From positions 678,293-742,292 of the forward strand of contig NZNV01000017.1 of NCBI GenBank assembly GCA_002695025.1: a stretch of 64,000 bases of DNA. Reading direction: 5' to 3'. Every line of letters starts with the position of its first letter. Within the stretch, counting starts at the first letter, position 1. A model generated the notes under the pieces. It had not been told where the DNA came from. It worked only from the letters and a program-made list of their open reading frames with translations, and made no database searches. This DNA is from Owenweeksia sp. GTDB taxonomy: Bacteria > Bacteroidota > Bacteroidia > Flavobacteriales > Schleiferiaceae. The position numbers and the translations under genes are program-made. Shown here piece by piece: positions 38,359-45,391 of this stretch.

Positions 38359-38379
38359 ACGCGCGATACAATCGCGCGT
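38359..38379. repeat. REP-like perfect palindrome, copy 2
   Basis: Nine-base arms ACGCGCGAT and ATCGCGCGT flank the same ACA loop as copy 1, and the copy also continues into CGTTAGC. It lies about 95 bases past the 3' end of the serine hydrolase gene. Confidence 0.65.
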
Positions 38380-38474
38380 TAGCCGGGACAAGAAAGATGA
38401 GGCATTTAAGATTACTCAGGCTGAACTCGTAAATTTGGTTTGAAAGGTAGTGAGAGTGCAGTACACTATAAGTA

Positions 38475-39533
38475 TTAATGGGTAGATCTACCATTTGCAT
38501 TGTTGTTCCTGAGAATCTTTAAAACCCGGCTATACATCACTTCGGATAGGTTCCAATTGTATCCGTCAAAATTAACGGTGTTGGTGAATTGAATGACCAC
38601 AGCGTCCAGGTCGGGGTGGTATTCAGCAATGGTTTGATAGCCTGGTATCAGGCCTGTATGCCCGTATTTATAAAGCGAGGAATAAATTTCCTGCTCGGTT
38701 TTATCTTTAAATACCGAGCCATCGTTCAAAGCTCTTATGAAATTACCCAGATCGTCCGCGGTAGCCAATAAAGAACCCGCATCCTCCGCTTTCAGATCGG
38801 CAGGGTAGCCCACGTAATAGCCACTCATCACATCATTGGTGTCCACATCGTGAATGGAACCATAGGTGTGGTTTAAATTCAGGGGGTGCAAAATTTCGTC
38901 CTGAATAAACTGAAACATGCCATAACCCAGCACTCTATGTGCAATTTTGCCAAGTAATAAATAATTGGTGTTGCAATATTCATACTCTTCATCCGGTTCA
39001 AAATTGGCGGGCAAATCCAGGATCAGGGCCAGTTTTTCATCACCGTTTTCTTTGGGGTGCACCCAATAATTGGGGGTGTACACATAATCAGGAATGCCGC
39101 TGCGGTGGCGGACCAGCATTCGTAAAGTAATTTTATCGGCATTCTCGATCCTGCCTTTCAATTCCGGCAAATAGTCCGCAAGGCTTTTATCCAAGGAGAG
39201 CTTGCCACTCCTTACGAGTTTGGTAACGGCCAGGGCTGTGTAAAGCTTACCTACACTGGCTATTTTGAACAAGGCATGCGGATCAGCCGGTGTTTTGTTT
39301 TTCCGGTTTTTATAGCCGGCCGTGTAGAACGCGGGCTTTTTGCCTTTTTCATCTACGTACACAATGATGCCGTCAAAGCCGTAATCGCTTACCTGATCTA
39401 CCTGTTCCTGCACGGTTTCGGGCAATGGTTTTATCCAGGCCTTCACAATGGGCCAGGGAACAAAGAATAGGGAGACCACGGTTCCCACAAGGAGTAAAAC
39501 CCGGATGATATATGTGGATGTTTTTTTAGTCAT
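38475..39533 (-). CDS. Membrane-anchored serine hydrolase (class C beta-lactamase fold)
   Basis: A 352-residue penicillin-binding-protein-like hydrolase. One N-terminal transmembrane helix (about 9-28) anchors a periplasmic domain with the three active-site motifs: Ser93-x-x-Lys96 (SVGK), Tyr186-Cys-Asn188 and His292-Thr-Gly (HTG in place of KTG). Such proteins range from D-aminopeptidases and esterases to beta-lactamases, so resistance should not be assumed. It lies just beyond the first cassette-type site (39561-39692) and may be the leftmost cassette of the array. Confidence 0.85.
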   Translation of the reverse strand: MTKKTSTYIIRVLLLVGTVVSLFFVPWPIVKAWIKPLPETVQEQVDQVSDYGFDGIIVYVDEKGKKPAFYTAGYKNRKNKTPADPHALFKIASVGKLYTALAVTKLVRSGKLSLDKSLADYLPELKGRIENADKITLRMLVRHRSGIPDYVYTPNYWVHPKENGDEKLALILDLPANFEPDEEYEYCNTNYLLLGKIAHRVLGYGMFQFIQDEILHPLNLNHTYGSIHDVDTNDVMSGYYVGYPADLKAEDAGSLLATADDLGNFIRALNDGSVFKDKTEQEIYSSLYKYGHTGLIPGYQTIAEYHPDLDAVVIQFTNTVNFDGYNWNLSEVMYSRVLKILRNNNANGRSTH

Positions 39534-39560
39534 GGTATGTTAAGACAACTCTTTTAAATT

Positions 39561-39692
39561 GGAGCAAACGTTTTGTATAAGGAATGACGGTTTACAGTTA
39601 CGTAATTGCAGGCTATGAGCGAAGCCAGCCGACCAGCCGGAATCTTTCATTTGGCCTCCAATGGCACCTTTCTGCACTTTGTCAGGGGTAGT
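39561..39692 (-). repeat. Cassette-boundary site S1 (attC-like)
   Basis: In gene orientation it opens CTACCCCTGACAAAG, like S6 (CTACCCACAACAAAG), and closes near ACAAAACGTTTGC followed by CAATTTAAAAG. The interior shares TACGTAA and gag-cga-type segments with S3. It separates the lipoprotein gene from the serine hydrolase gene. Confidence 0.5.
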
Positions 39693-39712
39693 TCTTAATT
39701 AATGGATTACGT

Positions 39713-40168
39713 TTAGGGATAATATGTTCTTTTTCGAATATAGAATATTCCAAAAGCATCGGATTTTAATATGTTTGGGGTGATAAGCTCCATTTCTGCC
39801 TGTATTGTACAGCAATTTGGTTGGGTTGGTGATCCGGTACTAAAACTCACATTGAATGGGTTTTGCGAAAAAACTCCCTGGAAAGTTACATTGCCCTTAG
39901 TTACGCAGGCATCCCCAATAGTTTTAATAGCATTAACGGATGTTCCATTTTGAGTAATTTCAATAATTTCCAACTCCTGGAAAAAGGTACATGAATAACC
40001 ATAGCCCTCCCATTCACCAGATAGATCAACAGATAATAGGTCAGGTTCATCTTGATTTCCCACATCATTTTTTCGACAAGATGTGGATAACATCAGAAAA
40101 CTGAAAATCAATATGAATTGAAAAGTATGTTTCACGGAAAGCCTTGTTTTTTTATTAATCCATAGCAT
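39713..40168 (-). CDS. Small predicted lipoprotein
   Basis: A 151-residue protein with a lipoprotein signal (FLMLSTSC, Cys31) and a compact beta-rich body beginning SGEWEGYGYSC; two further cysteines (CC) lie near residue 120. The body suggests a small lipocalin-like barrel, but this is a guess from pattern only. Its start overlaps the end of the outer-membrane protein gene by 14 bases, so the two form a coupled pair inside one cassette. The sequence is AT-rich compared with the core genes. Confidence 0.7.
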   Translation of the reverse strand: MLWINKKTRLSVKHTFQFILIFSFLMLSTSCRKNDVGNQDEPDLLSVDLSGEWEGYGYSCTFFQELEIIEITQNGTSVNAIKTIGDACVTKGNVTFQGVFSQNPFNVSFSTGSPTQPNCCTIQAEMELITPNILKSDAFGIFYIRKRTYYP

Positions 40169-41366
40169 ATATAAGTTTGAGCACTCCTGATGTTTTCAGG
40201 TCAGAAGTCACAAAAACTTGTTTTTTCTTTTTGCCACTATAAATCGTTACCTGAACGGTATTGGGTTTTATTCTTCCTTCATTTATAGCATGAACTACCA
40301 AATAATTCGGAAACCCTTGTTTTAGATTTACTTCAATACAACTTAACTCATCAGTTAAGTTCTCCTTATCAAGTATTAGAGAATCATTCCATTCTACAGA
40401 AATTATATCCCCATCAATAGTCTGAAAATCTTTTACGCAAATACGAACAATATTGGTATCTACCTTTATTTCTTCAATTTTTCCTAAATCTCTTTTTTTA
40501 AGCTCTATTAACGGATTGGGAATTCTAGTGGATTTATCCGTATGATTTGGGTTGAAACTTTTTAAATAGAATTTTAATCCCAGTCTCAGGTGTGAACCAT
40601 TTGATTGTACGCTGTAATTATCCAAGTTTGAAACAGTGGATGAAGATGACGTACTGATAGGGTATAAAGGTGAAATGGGTGTTATGTGATCATCTAAAAT
40701 ATTATAAAAACCCTGTTGCCACATTACTTCAAAGGCAAGGAGGTATCCTTTGGAGTTTTTAAAAGTTGTTTCTAAACCAAATGCTAAAGTGGGGTAGAAG
40801 CTATGTTTATTATTAACTTCGTAGTAACCTGATTTTGCCACTGAGTTACTAATGTTTCCTACAAGTCCAAAAGTTTTCCTTAAATAAAGAAAATCATTGA
40901 TACGAGTATTGTGGATTACAAGCAGGGGTAGGCCAATAACCTGGTAACCACGTCTTGAAACTAATGATATATTTGGATTACGATCTATGGATTCTGTAAT
41001 GGTAAAATGCCTTCCCCCTATTTCGAGGCCTGAGGATAAGGAAAAATCCTGATTCAGTATTCTTTCAATATTAATTGAAAAAGTAAATTTTCGCGTTAAG
41101 TTTTCAACGAATGATACACCTGTAGATTCAGATGATAAGGGCCAGCTGGTTGACCATTTTGATTCTGAAACTAACCTTCCTCCGGAAATGTTTCGCTCCT
41201 TTTCGCTTTCTATGTTACCGCCAGAAAAGGTTGTGCCCAAGTATAATGAGAAGTTATATTTTGCCCCTCTTGTTTTATAAGGGGCTTGAGCCCATACGAC
41301 CTGATGAAGGAAGATTAATACCAGAACGTAGTTCCATCTCATCATAATTTTAAGTTCTATTACCAT
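40155..41366 (-). CDS. Predicted outer-membrane beta-barrel protein
   Basis: A 403-residue exported protein. The ATG at 41366 directly follows the closing motif of site S2; internal ATGs at 41345 and 41342 give a shorter signal peptide, which ends at WAQ. Residues about 35-270 alternate polar and hydrophobic residues as in the PorT-like/outer-membrane beta-barrel families of Bacteroidota. The C-terminal 120 residues form a different beta domain (ICVKDFQTIDGDIISVEWNDS) seen in envelope proteins of this phylum. AT-rich: one sampled 60-base line (40381) has 19 G+C. Function unknown. Confidence 0.72.
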   Translation of the reverse strand: MVIELKIMMRWNYVLVLIFLHQVVWAQAPYKTRGAKYNFSLYLGTTFSGGNIESEKERNISGGRLVSESKWSTSWPLSSESTGVSFVENLTRKFTFSINIERILNQDFSLSSGLEIGGRHFTITESIDRNPNISLVSRRGYQVIGLPLLVIHNTRINDFLYLRKTFGLVGNISNSVAKSGYYEVNNKHSFYPTLAFGLETTFKNSKGYLLAFEVMWQQGFYNILDDHITPISPLYPISTSSSSTVSNLDNYSVQSNGSHLRLGLKFYLKSFNPNHTDKSTRIPNPLIELKKRDLGKIEEIKVDTNIVRICVKDFQTIDGDIISVEWNDSLILDKENLTDELSCIEVNLKQGFPNYLVVHAINEGRIKPNTVQVTIYSGKKKKQVFVTSDLKTSGVLKLIYAMD

Positions 41367-41375
41367 TTATCTTTG

Positions 41376-41450
41376 CGGCTAACGGTATCGGGAACGAAAA
41401 GTAATGCTTTCGAAGCGATTACCAATCCAATGAAACCAAAGTTTGCCTGA
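41376..41450 (-). repeat. Cassette-boundary site S2 (attC-like, short)
   Basis: In gene orientation it carries an inner palindrome TAATCGCTT-CGA-AAGCATTA and closes CGATACCGTTAGCC, then AAAGATAA and the ATG at 41366. The closing CCGTT box is shared with other sites of the array; the opening half is poorly conserved. Confidence 0.4.
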
Positions 41451-41546
41451 TAAATGAGTCTTTCTGAACTCTTTATTTGCCCTATGTTTTTGTAGACATT
41501 ATTGGCCGTGCATTTTATTCTACATGCTCTACTTCATTAAACATTC

Positions 41547-41696
41547 TCAGAAGTTTATCAAGTCCATTCGTCCATCTGGCAGGATAACGATCTCCTTGTT
41601 CTTTTCGGTGGGGTTTTGTAACCACCAAAAGCTTTCCACAAATTCAGTCAGTAAATGGCCGGGCTTAATGATTTTGTATTTTAATTCATCGGTCAT
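41547..41696 (-). pseudogene. Truncated N-terminus of an AraC-family regulator
   Basis: A 49-codon open frame encoding the start of an AraC-type regulator's sensory domain. The block FVESFWWLQNP, then IVILPDGRMDL, is the conserved opening of the DUF6597-type N-terminal domain that precedes an AraC helix-turn-helix. The frame stops right after MDLINF, so the DNA-binding part is missing. It is either a decayed regulator carried on a cassette or a fragment kept for another use; decay is the simpler reading. Confidence 0.65.
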
Positions 41697-41744
41697 GGGT
41701 TGATAAGGATAGTGGCAGAGTAGGCTGCACTGTAAACGGATAAG

Positions 41745-41769
41745 TAAGCGTAGCGGGACGCTACGCTTA
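41745..41769. repeat. Perfect 11-bp hairpin, REP-like
   Basis: TAAGCGTAGCG, loop GGA, CGCTACGCTTA. Arms and 3-base loop resemble the REP-like palindrome at 38359 in design but not in sequence. It lies between the AraC remnant and site S3. Confidence 0.65.
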
Positions 41770-41810
41770 GCAAGGGAAGCTCAATAATTAGGTTGTAGTC
41801 ATTTAAATAA

Positions 41811-41937
41811 CAGATAACGGTTTCGTGTATGAGCAGTAGTGGGTACGTAATTGTCGACCGAGAATGAAGTTAGCGAAAGAGCGCGAACTAAGCCGAAGCC
41901 GTCACCTGAGCTATACCTTACATTTTGTTGTGTCTTA
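41811..41937 (-). repeat. Cassette-boundary site S3 (attC-like)
   Basis: In gene orientation it opens GACACAACAAAATG and continues with TATAGC. The closing half contains CATACACGAAACCGTTATC and then TTATTTAAATG. Opening and closing ends are imperfectly inverted around AAC/GTT. The stop codon of the 41918-42547 gene lies inside its opening end. Confidence 0.55.
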
Positions 41938-42547
41938 TTAGCTTACCCTCATTATAATACTCAACTCGTTCAATGTCGCCATTGGGTAAATAGAATCTCC
42001 ATTCTCCTTGTTTCAAGTCATTTTGATATTTGCCTTCCCATAATTTCTGACCAATACGGTAACCACTTATTGTATGAGAATGGTCCATAAAATATCTTAC
42101 CCAAGCACCCTGTCTTAAGCCAACAGAATCAACTTTGTTTTTTGATCCATCAATACAAAACGTGTTGCCTAAACTGTCCTCTATTAAGATATGGCCCTCG
42201 CCCCAATTAATTTCTGCGGGTTCAAGTTCAATTGGGTTTGTCAGTTCAATTTTGAGCTCATTTGACTCGTTAGTCAAATTTAATTCGATCACTTCGAGGT
42301 CGTGATAACTTATAGCTCTTACTTTAAGTCGGTAAACTCCTCTTCTGAGGTTCTCAATTTTGAAAAGTCCTTCGAAGTCTGTTTCTGTTGTTATTAAGGT
42401 TGAGTCGTTTTTGATCAACTCTAAACTCGCTCTCGGGAACCCTACTTGAGAAGCCGAGTCGATGACCGTTCCTTTCAATTCTAATGTTTGGCCTATTGTG
42501 AACAGTGGGAGAAATGTCCAAATTATGATAAGTAGATTCTGTTTCAT
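41918..42547 (-). CDS. Secreted protein with carboxypeptidase-regulatory-like and MORN-like repeats
   Basis: A 209-residue exported protein: signal peptide (1-19, ending TIGQ), then a carboxypeptidase-regulatory-like beta-sandwich (about 22-100; LELKGTVIDSASQVGFPRAS, FEGLFKIENLRRGVYRLKV). The C-terminal half has YwqK/MORN-type motifs (LWEGKYQNDLKQGEWRFYLP, GDIERVEYYNEGKL). Such proteins are common on Bacteroidota surfaces; a specific function cannot be given. The ATG follows site S4 by 3 bases, and the last codons run into site S3, so the gene fills its cassette completely. Confidence 0.75.
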   Translation of the reverse strand: MKQNLLIIIWTFLPLFTIGQTLELKGTVIDSASQVGFPRASLELIKNDSTLITTETDFEGLFKIENLRRGVYRLKVRAISYHDLEVIELNLTNESNELKIELTNPIELEPAEINWGEGHILIEDSLGNTFCIDGSKNKVDSVGLRQGAWVRYFMDHSHTISGYRIGQKLWEGKYQNDLKQGEWRFYLPNGDIERVEYYNEGKLIRHNKM

Positions 42548-42550
42548 TTT

Positions 42551-42620
42551 AAATTGCCACCAGCGGTTTGGCTATGCGCAGTGTCACGAAGGGCATTGCG
42601 TATAGGTTTTGTTGTAGAAA
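42551..42620 (-). repeat. Cassette-boundary site S4 (attC-like, about 70 bases)
   Basis: In gene orientation it opens TTTCTACAACAAAACC and closes AAACCGCTGGTGGC. The arms CTATACGCAATGCC and CACTGCGCATAG fold into an imperfect hairpin. The site ends three bases before the start codon of the 42547 gene. Confidence 0.6.
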
Positions 42621-42625
42621 GTGTT

Positions 42626-43896
42626 TTATTCAATACCCCATCTCAAATAGAATGCAAAGAAAGGATCAGTTATGTGGAGGATCCGGTCATCTTTTTCCCA
42701 ATCAATAACTGGGGTTGATGATTCATCCGAAGCGGCTATTTGAGACATCTTGTCTAAGACACGCGTTACTTCATGAGCTTGTGGTTGAGTTCCTGAACTG
42801 ACATCACGAATAGCGCTTCTTAACGTTTCATATTCGATGGTATCCAAACCTGGGCGAAGTTGAGCCAGTGCACGAAGAACCAAACCATAAATATCTGTGG
42901 TGTCACCGTCTGCTAATTTTCTTTGGACTCGATCTGCTCTTTGTCGAGGACCTTTACTTAGTTTATCGAATATGACTTTCCCAGTATTTTGAGCAACACT
43001 TTGAAAAAGTGTTTCTTCGTCAATTGAGTCAATGACGATTTTATCATCTGAGGTTTCCTTGATCTCGTGCATGTCGCAAATCGCACGACAGAATTCTTGC
43101 ATCAGATGTGGGCTACCTATTGCCTCATCGGCAAGTCTATCTGTAATTTGATCTTTGACTTCTATGTTAAGTAGAGGAAACCCAGTCCTTGGTATTTCAA
43201 CAAGTTCTCCTTTTTCCCAAGGTGGAATTGAGATAGTTTCAATTCTTCCTGTCATTTCACGTTCGACTTTCACAGCATCTAATCTCCTATGCGGAATTGC
43301 AATAAAAATGACTGGTAAACCATCAAAAATTAGAGCTTTAACAGCCCTAACAAGTTGTGCTTGCCGTTCTCTTGGTAAATAGTGAAGTCATCAATTATAA
43401 GCGGCTTTTTACTTTCTCGAAGTGCTTGTAATGCGATTGTTTTGGGATTACCTTTTCGCGATTGTGATTTAGCTTTACCCTTTTTCGATGAATGGGATGC
43501 TGAAGCCTCCCCTTTCACTTTAAATAAAAGCAACTGTTTTTCGGCACCGCCTTTTACACCGCCTTGTGTCGTTTTATCCTTAGTCTCTGAAATTGATTCA
43601 TCGATATACGCATCAAGTTGCTGAACTAGTTCTATCCAAAAATCATTCTCTGATGAAAATGAACCTCCATCAAACCATATTGATTCAGATTTCGGAAATA
43701 CTTTGTTAGTCAAAACTGTTTTACCAGACTTAGTAGAGCCCGTCATCATGACAAGCTTACAGAGATAGTCCTTGGCTTCTTCTAAGGAATCTTCAAGTTT
43801 TAATTCCTTTCTTGGATTGTAGGTCAATGTAGGTTGACCACCAGGAATGAATACTTGTCTAGCTCGATATTTTTCTTTTCGTGAAAATATTCCCAT
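42626..43896 (-). pseudogene. P-loop ATPase gene interrupted by a one-base frameshift
   Basis: Two adjacent minus-strand frames make one protein of about 423 residues. The first part (188 codons from 43896) has Walker A GSTKSGKT (about residue 54) and Walker B PLIIDDF (about 165), then goes out of frame. Restoring one base between 43383 and 43384 turns IDDFTIYQEN into IDDF-(H)-YLPRERQ. The frame then continues unbroken (LIFDGLPVIFIAIPHRR, IPPWEKGE) to the stop at 42626. The family is AAA/STAND-like, with a Lys/Ser-rich insert at 130-150. A sequencing error, a recent pseudogene or programmed frameshifting would all look like this. Function unknown; defence or mobile-element roles are possible. 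Confidence 0.75.
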
Positions 43897-43909
43897 ATGT
43901 TACTTACAT

Positions 43910-44046
43910 TTTCTACAACGGTTTGTGCAAAATAATGGCGCGTTTAAAGGTACGTTTTTGTCGGCTGTAAACGAAGCTGGCCAACTGGCACAAACCATTC
44001 GTTTGGCCGTCAACCCGTGCTATTTTTTACACCTTGTTAGCACCAG
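43910..44046 (-). repeat. Cassette-boundary site S5 (attC-like)
   Basis: In gene orientation it opens GGTGCTAACAAGGTG and closes TTGCACAAACCGTTGTAG, about 15 bases before the ATPase ATG. Inner segments such as GGTTTGTGCCAGTTGGCC repeat the closing half. The stop codon of the 44027-44485 gene lies inside the opening end. Confidence 0.6.
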
Positions 44047-44485
44047 TTTTTATTTTGTTTAATTCTTCGATCGTGGAGTTCTTCTCAAACGGAAGTCCGA
44101 AGGTCGGAGAAGTCAGTCTTGAAATGAAGCTCAATTTTCGGGTCTCCTTATTTTCTTTAAAATCGATAACAACTGGCGATAACTTCAAGGGCAGAACTAC
44201 CTTGACATTCTTGATTTGGTCGAATCTGATCAGTCGGGTTTTTTTGGAGTCCTTAAAAATCAATCCTTCTTCTGTTCTTGTTACTCGCTTCAGTTTCCAT
44301 GGTTTTACCCAGAGGTAAACCGCCCAACAGGCGGCAGTCGCCAAAATCAAGTAGATCTTTGGTCCAACTGAAAAGTCGGAAAACGAAATCACTATTGTTA
44401 CAAGAGTCCAAAAAGCAATAATTGCAATGGGAAGTATCCAAGCGAAGTAAATTGTCAGGTTTGATGAAATTCTCTTCGGTTCCAT
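44027..44485 (-). CDS. Two-TM protein with PH-like C-terminal region
   Basis: A 152-residue hypothetical protein. Two transmembrane helices (about 12-34 and 41-60) are followed by a soluble beta-rich part (RTEEGLIFKDSKKTRLIRFDQIKNVKVV) of the kind seen in bacterial PH-domain-like small membrane proteins. No enzyme motif is visible. The ATG lies directly behind the closing end of site S6, and the last six codons run into S5. AT-rich relative to the core genes. Confidence 0.68.
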   Translation of the reverse strand: MEPKRISSNLTIYFAWILPIAIIAFWTLVTIVISFSDFSVGPKIYLILATAACWAVYLWVKPWKLKRVTRTEEGLIFKDSKKTRLIRFDQIKNVKVVLPLKLSPVVIDFKENKETRKLSFISRLTSPTFGLPFEKNSTIEELNKIKTGANKV

Positions 44486-44491
44486 TTTTCA

Positions 44492-44665
44492 AATTACTGC
44501 CAACGGTTTACATATGGCTTGTAAAGGTTTGCGCCAAGGCTAAAGCTTCAGCGACACGCGGTCGAAGCACTTTCCTGTCTACCAAACTAAAGTTAGCTAC
44601 CGAGCCAAAGCCTAGCTGGTAGCCGTTCACCCGCCATAAGCTATATGCTTTGTTGTGGGTAGTGT
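44492..44665 (-). repeat. Cassette-boundary site S6 (attC-like, longest and clearest)
   Basis: In gene orientation it opens CTACCCACAACAAAGCATAT and closes CATATGTAAACCGTTGGCAG, and the two ends are imperfect inverted repeats. The site would fold into a long hairpin with bulges, as attC sites do. A 68-codon frame across it is an accident of low stop density. Confidence 0.65.
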
Positions 44666-44683
44666 TTTTTACTTTTTCCTCTG

Positions 44684-45145
44684 TCATAAATAGTCGAAAT
44701 ACCGTATTTGCCAAGTAGGCACTTCTCCACCAAGAATTTTTTTGAATTCTTCGAATTGTCCGTCATATTCTTGGTCAAGTTCGTCATAGCTTACATAAAT
44801 GAAGTCGTGTCGTCCTAGAATTTCCTTGATAGTCGAAATAGTTTCGCCTGAGTACTCTTCTTCAAAGTAAATTGTCGCGAGTCCACCAAAGTTGCTAATT
44901 CGAACCGAGTAACCAAGATTAGGTTTAGGTTTCAGGACAAATTCATGTGGAATTCGAATGTCGCAATAGAAACTTGCATCTTGAACTTGGTTGTCAACTT
45001 TAAAAGTCAGTCCAAAGCCTTGTTCAAGGTCATGTGTAATTCTAGCAACTCGATTCACTAACGTTTCATAATCGAATTTTGACGGTGTTTCAAATCGACC
45101 TTGCTCGTCAAATTCTAGCAATATGTTTCTTGTCTCGGTTTTCAT
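44684..45145 (-). CDS. Hypothetical cytoplasmic protein
   Basis: A 153-residue soluble, acidic protein with no signal or membrane segment. I recognise no family. The pattern of alternating strands and helices (DLEQGFGLTFKVDNQ, YFEEEYSGETISTIKEILGR) and the small size recall immunity-type proteins, but this is not evidence of function. The ATG follows the closing motif of site S7 almost directly, and the stop lies 18 bases before the opening of S6, so it is a complete single-gene cassette. Confidence 0.68.
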   Translation of the reverse strand: MKTETRNILLEFDEQGRFETPSKFDYETLVNRVARITHDLEQGFGLTFKVDNQVQDASFYCDIRIPHEFVLKPKPNLGYSVRISNFGGLATIYFEEEYSGETISTIKEILGRHDFIYVSYDELDQEYDGQFEEFKKILGGEVPTWQIRYFDYL

Positions 45146-45149
45146 TTTA

Positions 45150-45195
45150 CATTACCCACAGCGGTTGTGTATAGTGAAGTACACTATGTCTTCTT
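45150..45195 (-). repeat. Cassette-boundary site S7 (partial or short)
   Basis: In gene orientation an ATAGTG-TACTT-CACTAT hairpin is followed by the closing ACACAACCGCTGTGGG and then TAATGTAAAATG at the start of the 45145 gene. No clear opening ACAAC half was found to its right, so this may be the array edge. Confidence 0.5.
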
Positions 45196-45391
45196 ATATT
45201 AATTTTTTGTTTTTAAATATTCTTCTGTCAATAATATGGGGCTGTCTGGCAGGTTAAAAATAAAGGACGTTTTAGTCTTTCATCCGGATACCATTACTCC
45301 TGCTCTGGTCAAATATAATAAAGCAGAGCCAGGTTAATAAGGTGTAACGCAAGACGGAGGTAATCAAAAAATAGAACAAGGCTTGCCTATC

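Larger units (their letters stand above)
37671..38474. other. 804-base non-coding stretch with palindromic repeats
   Basis: No convincing gene was found on either strand. The stretch holds two copies of a GCGAT-ACA-ATCGC palindrome (near 37855 and 38359). It also has a 13-base direct repeat at 38058 and 38102, and short inverted repeats such as CCATGGGCTGATGCCCGG-like sequence near 38032. This looks like REP-element debris at the border of the accessory region; the promoter of the kinase gene must lie at its left end. Confidence 0.6.

Noticed and set aside
38475..39533. Antibiotic-resistance beta-lactamase
   Set aside because: The SxxK, YxN and HTG motifs only place it in the broad serine-hydrolase family; HTG instead of KTG and the membrane anchor do not support a resistance call.
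44508..44714. 68-codon minus-strand frame across site S6
   Set aside because: It consists almost wholly of the palindromic site and ends inside it; the coding genes on both sides have better features.
39561..45195. Classical integron with canonical attC sites
   Set aside because: The AAC/GTT triplets are there, but the full core consensus is not, and no integrase gene or attI was seen; only an attC-like system is claimed.
45280..45340. Stem CCTGGCTCTG/CAGAGCAGG as a terminator for the TonB receptor gene
   Set aside because: The stem is bulged, the loop is 16 bases and no T run follows, so it was not listed.
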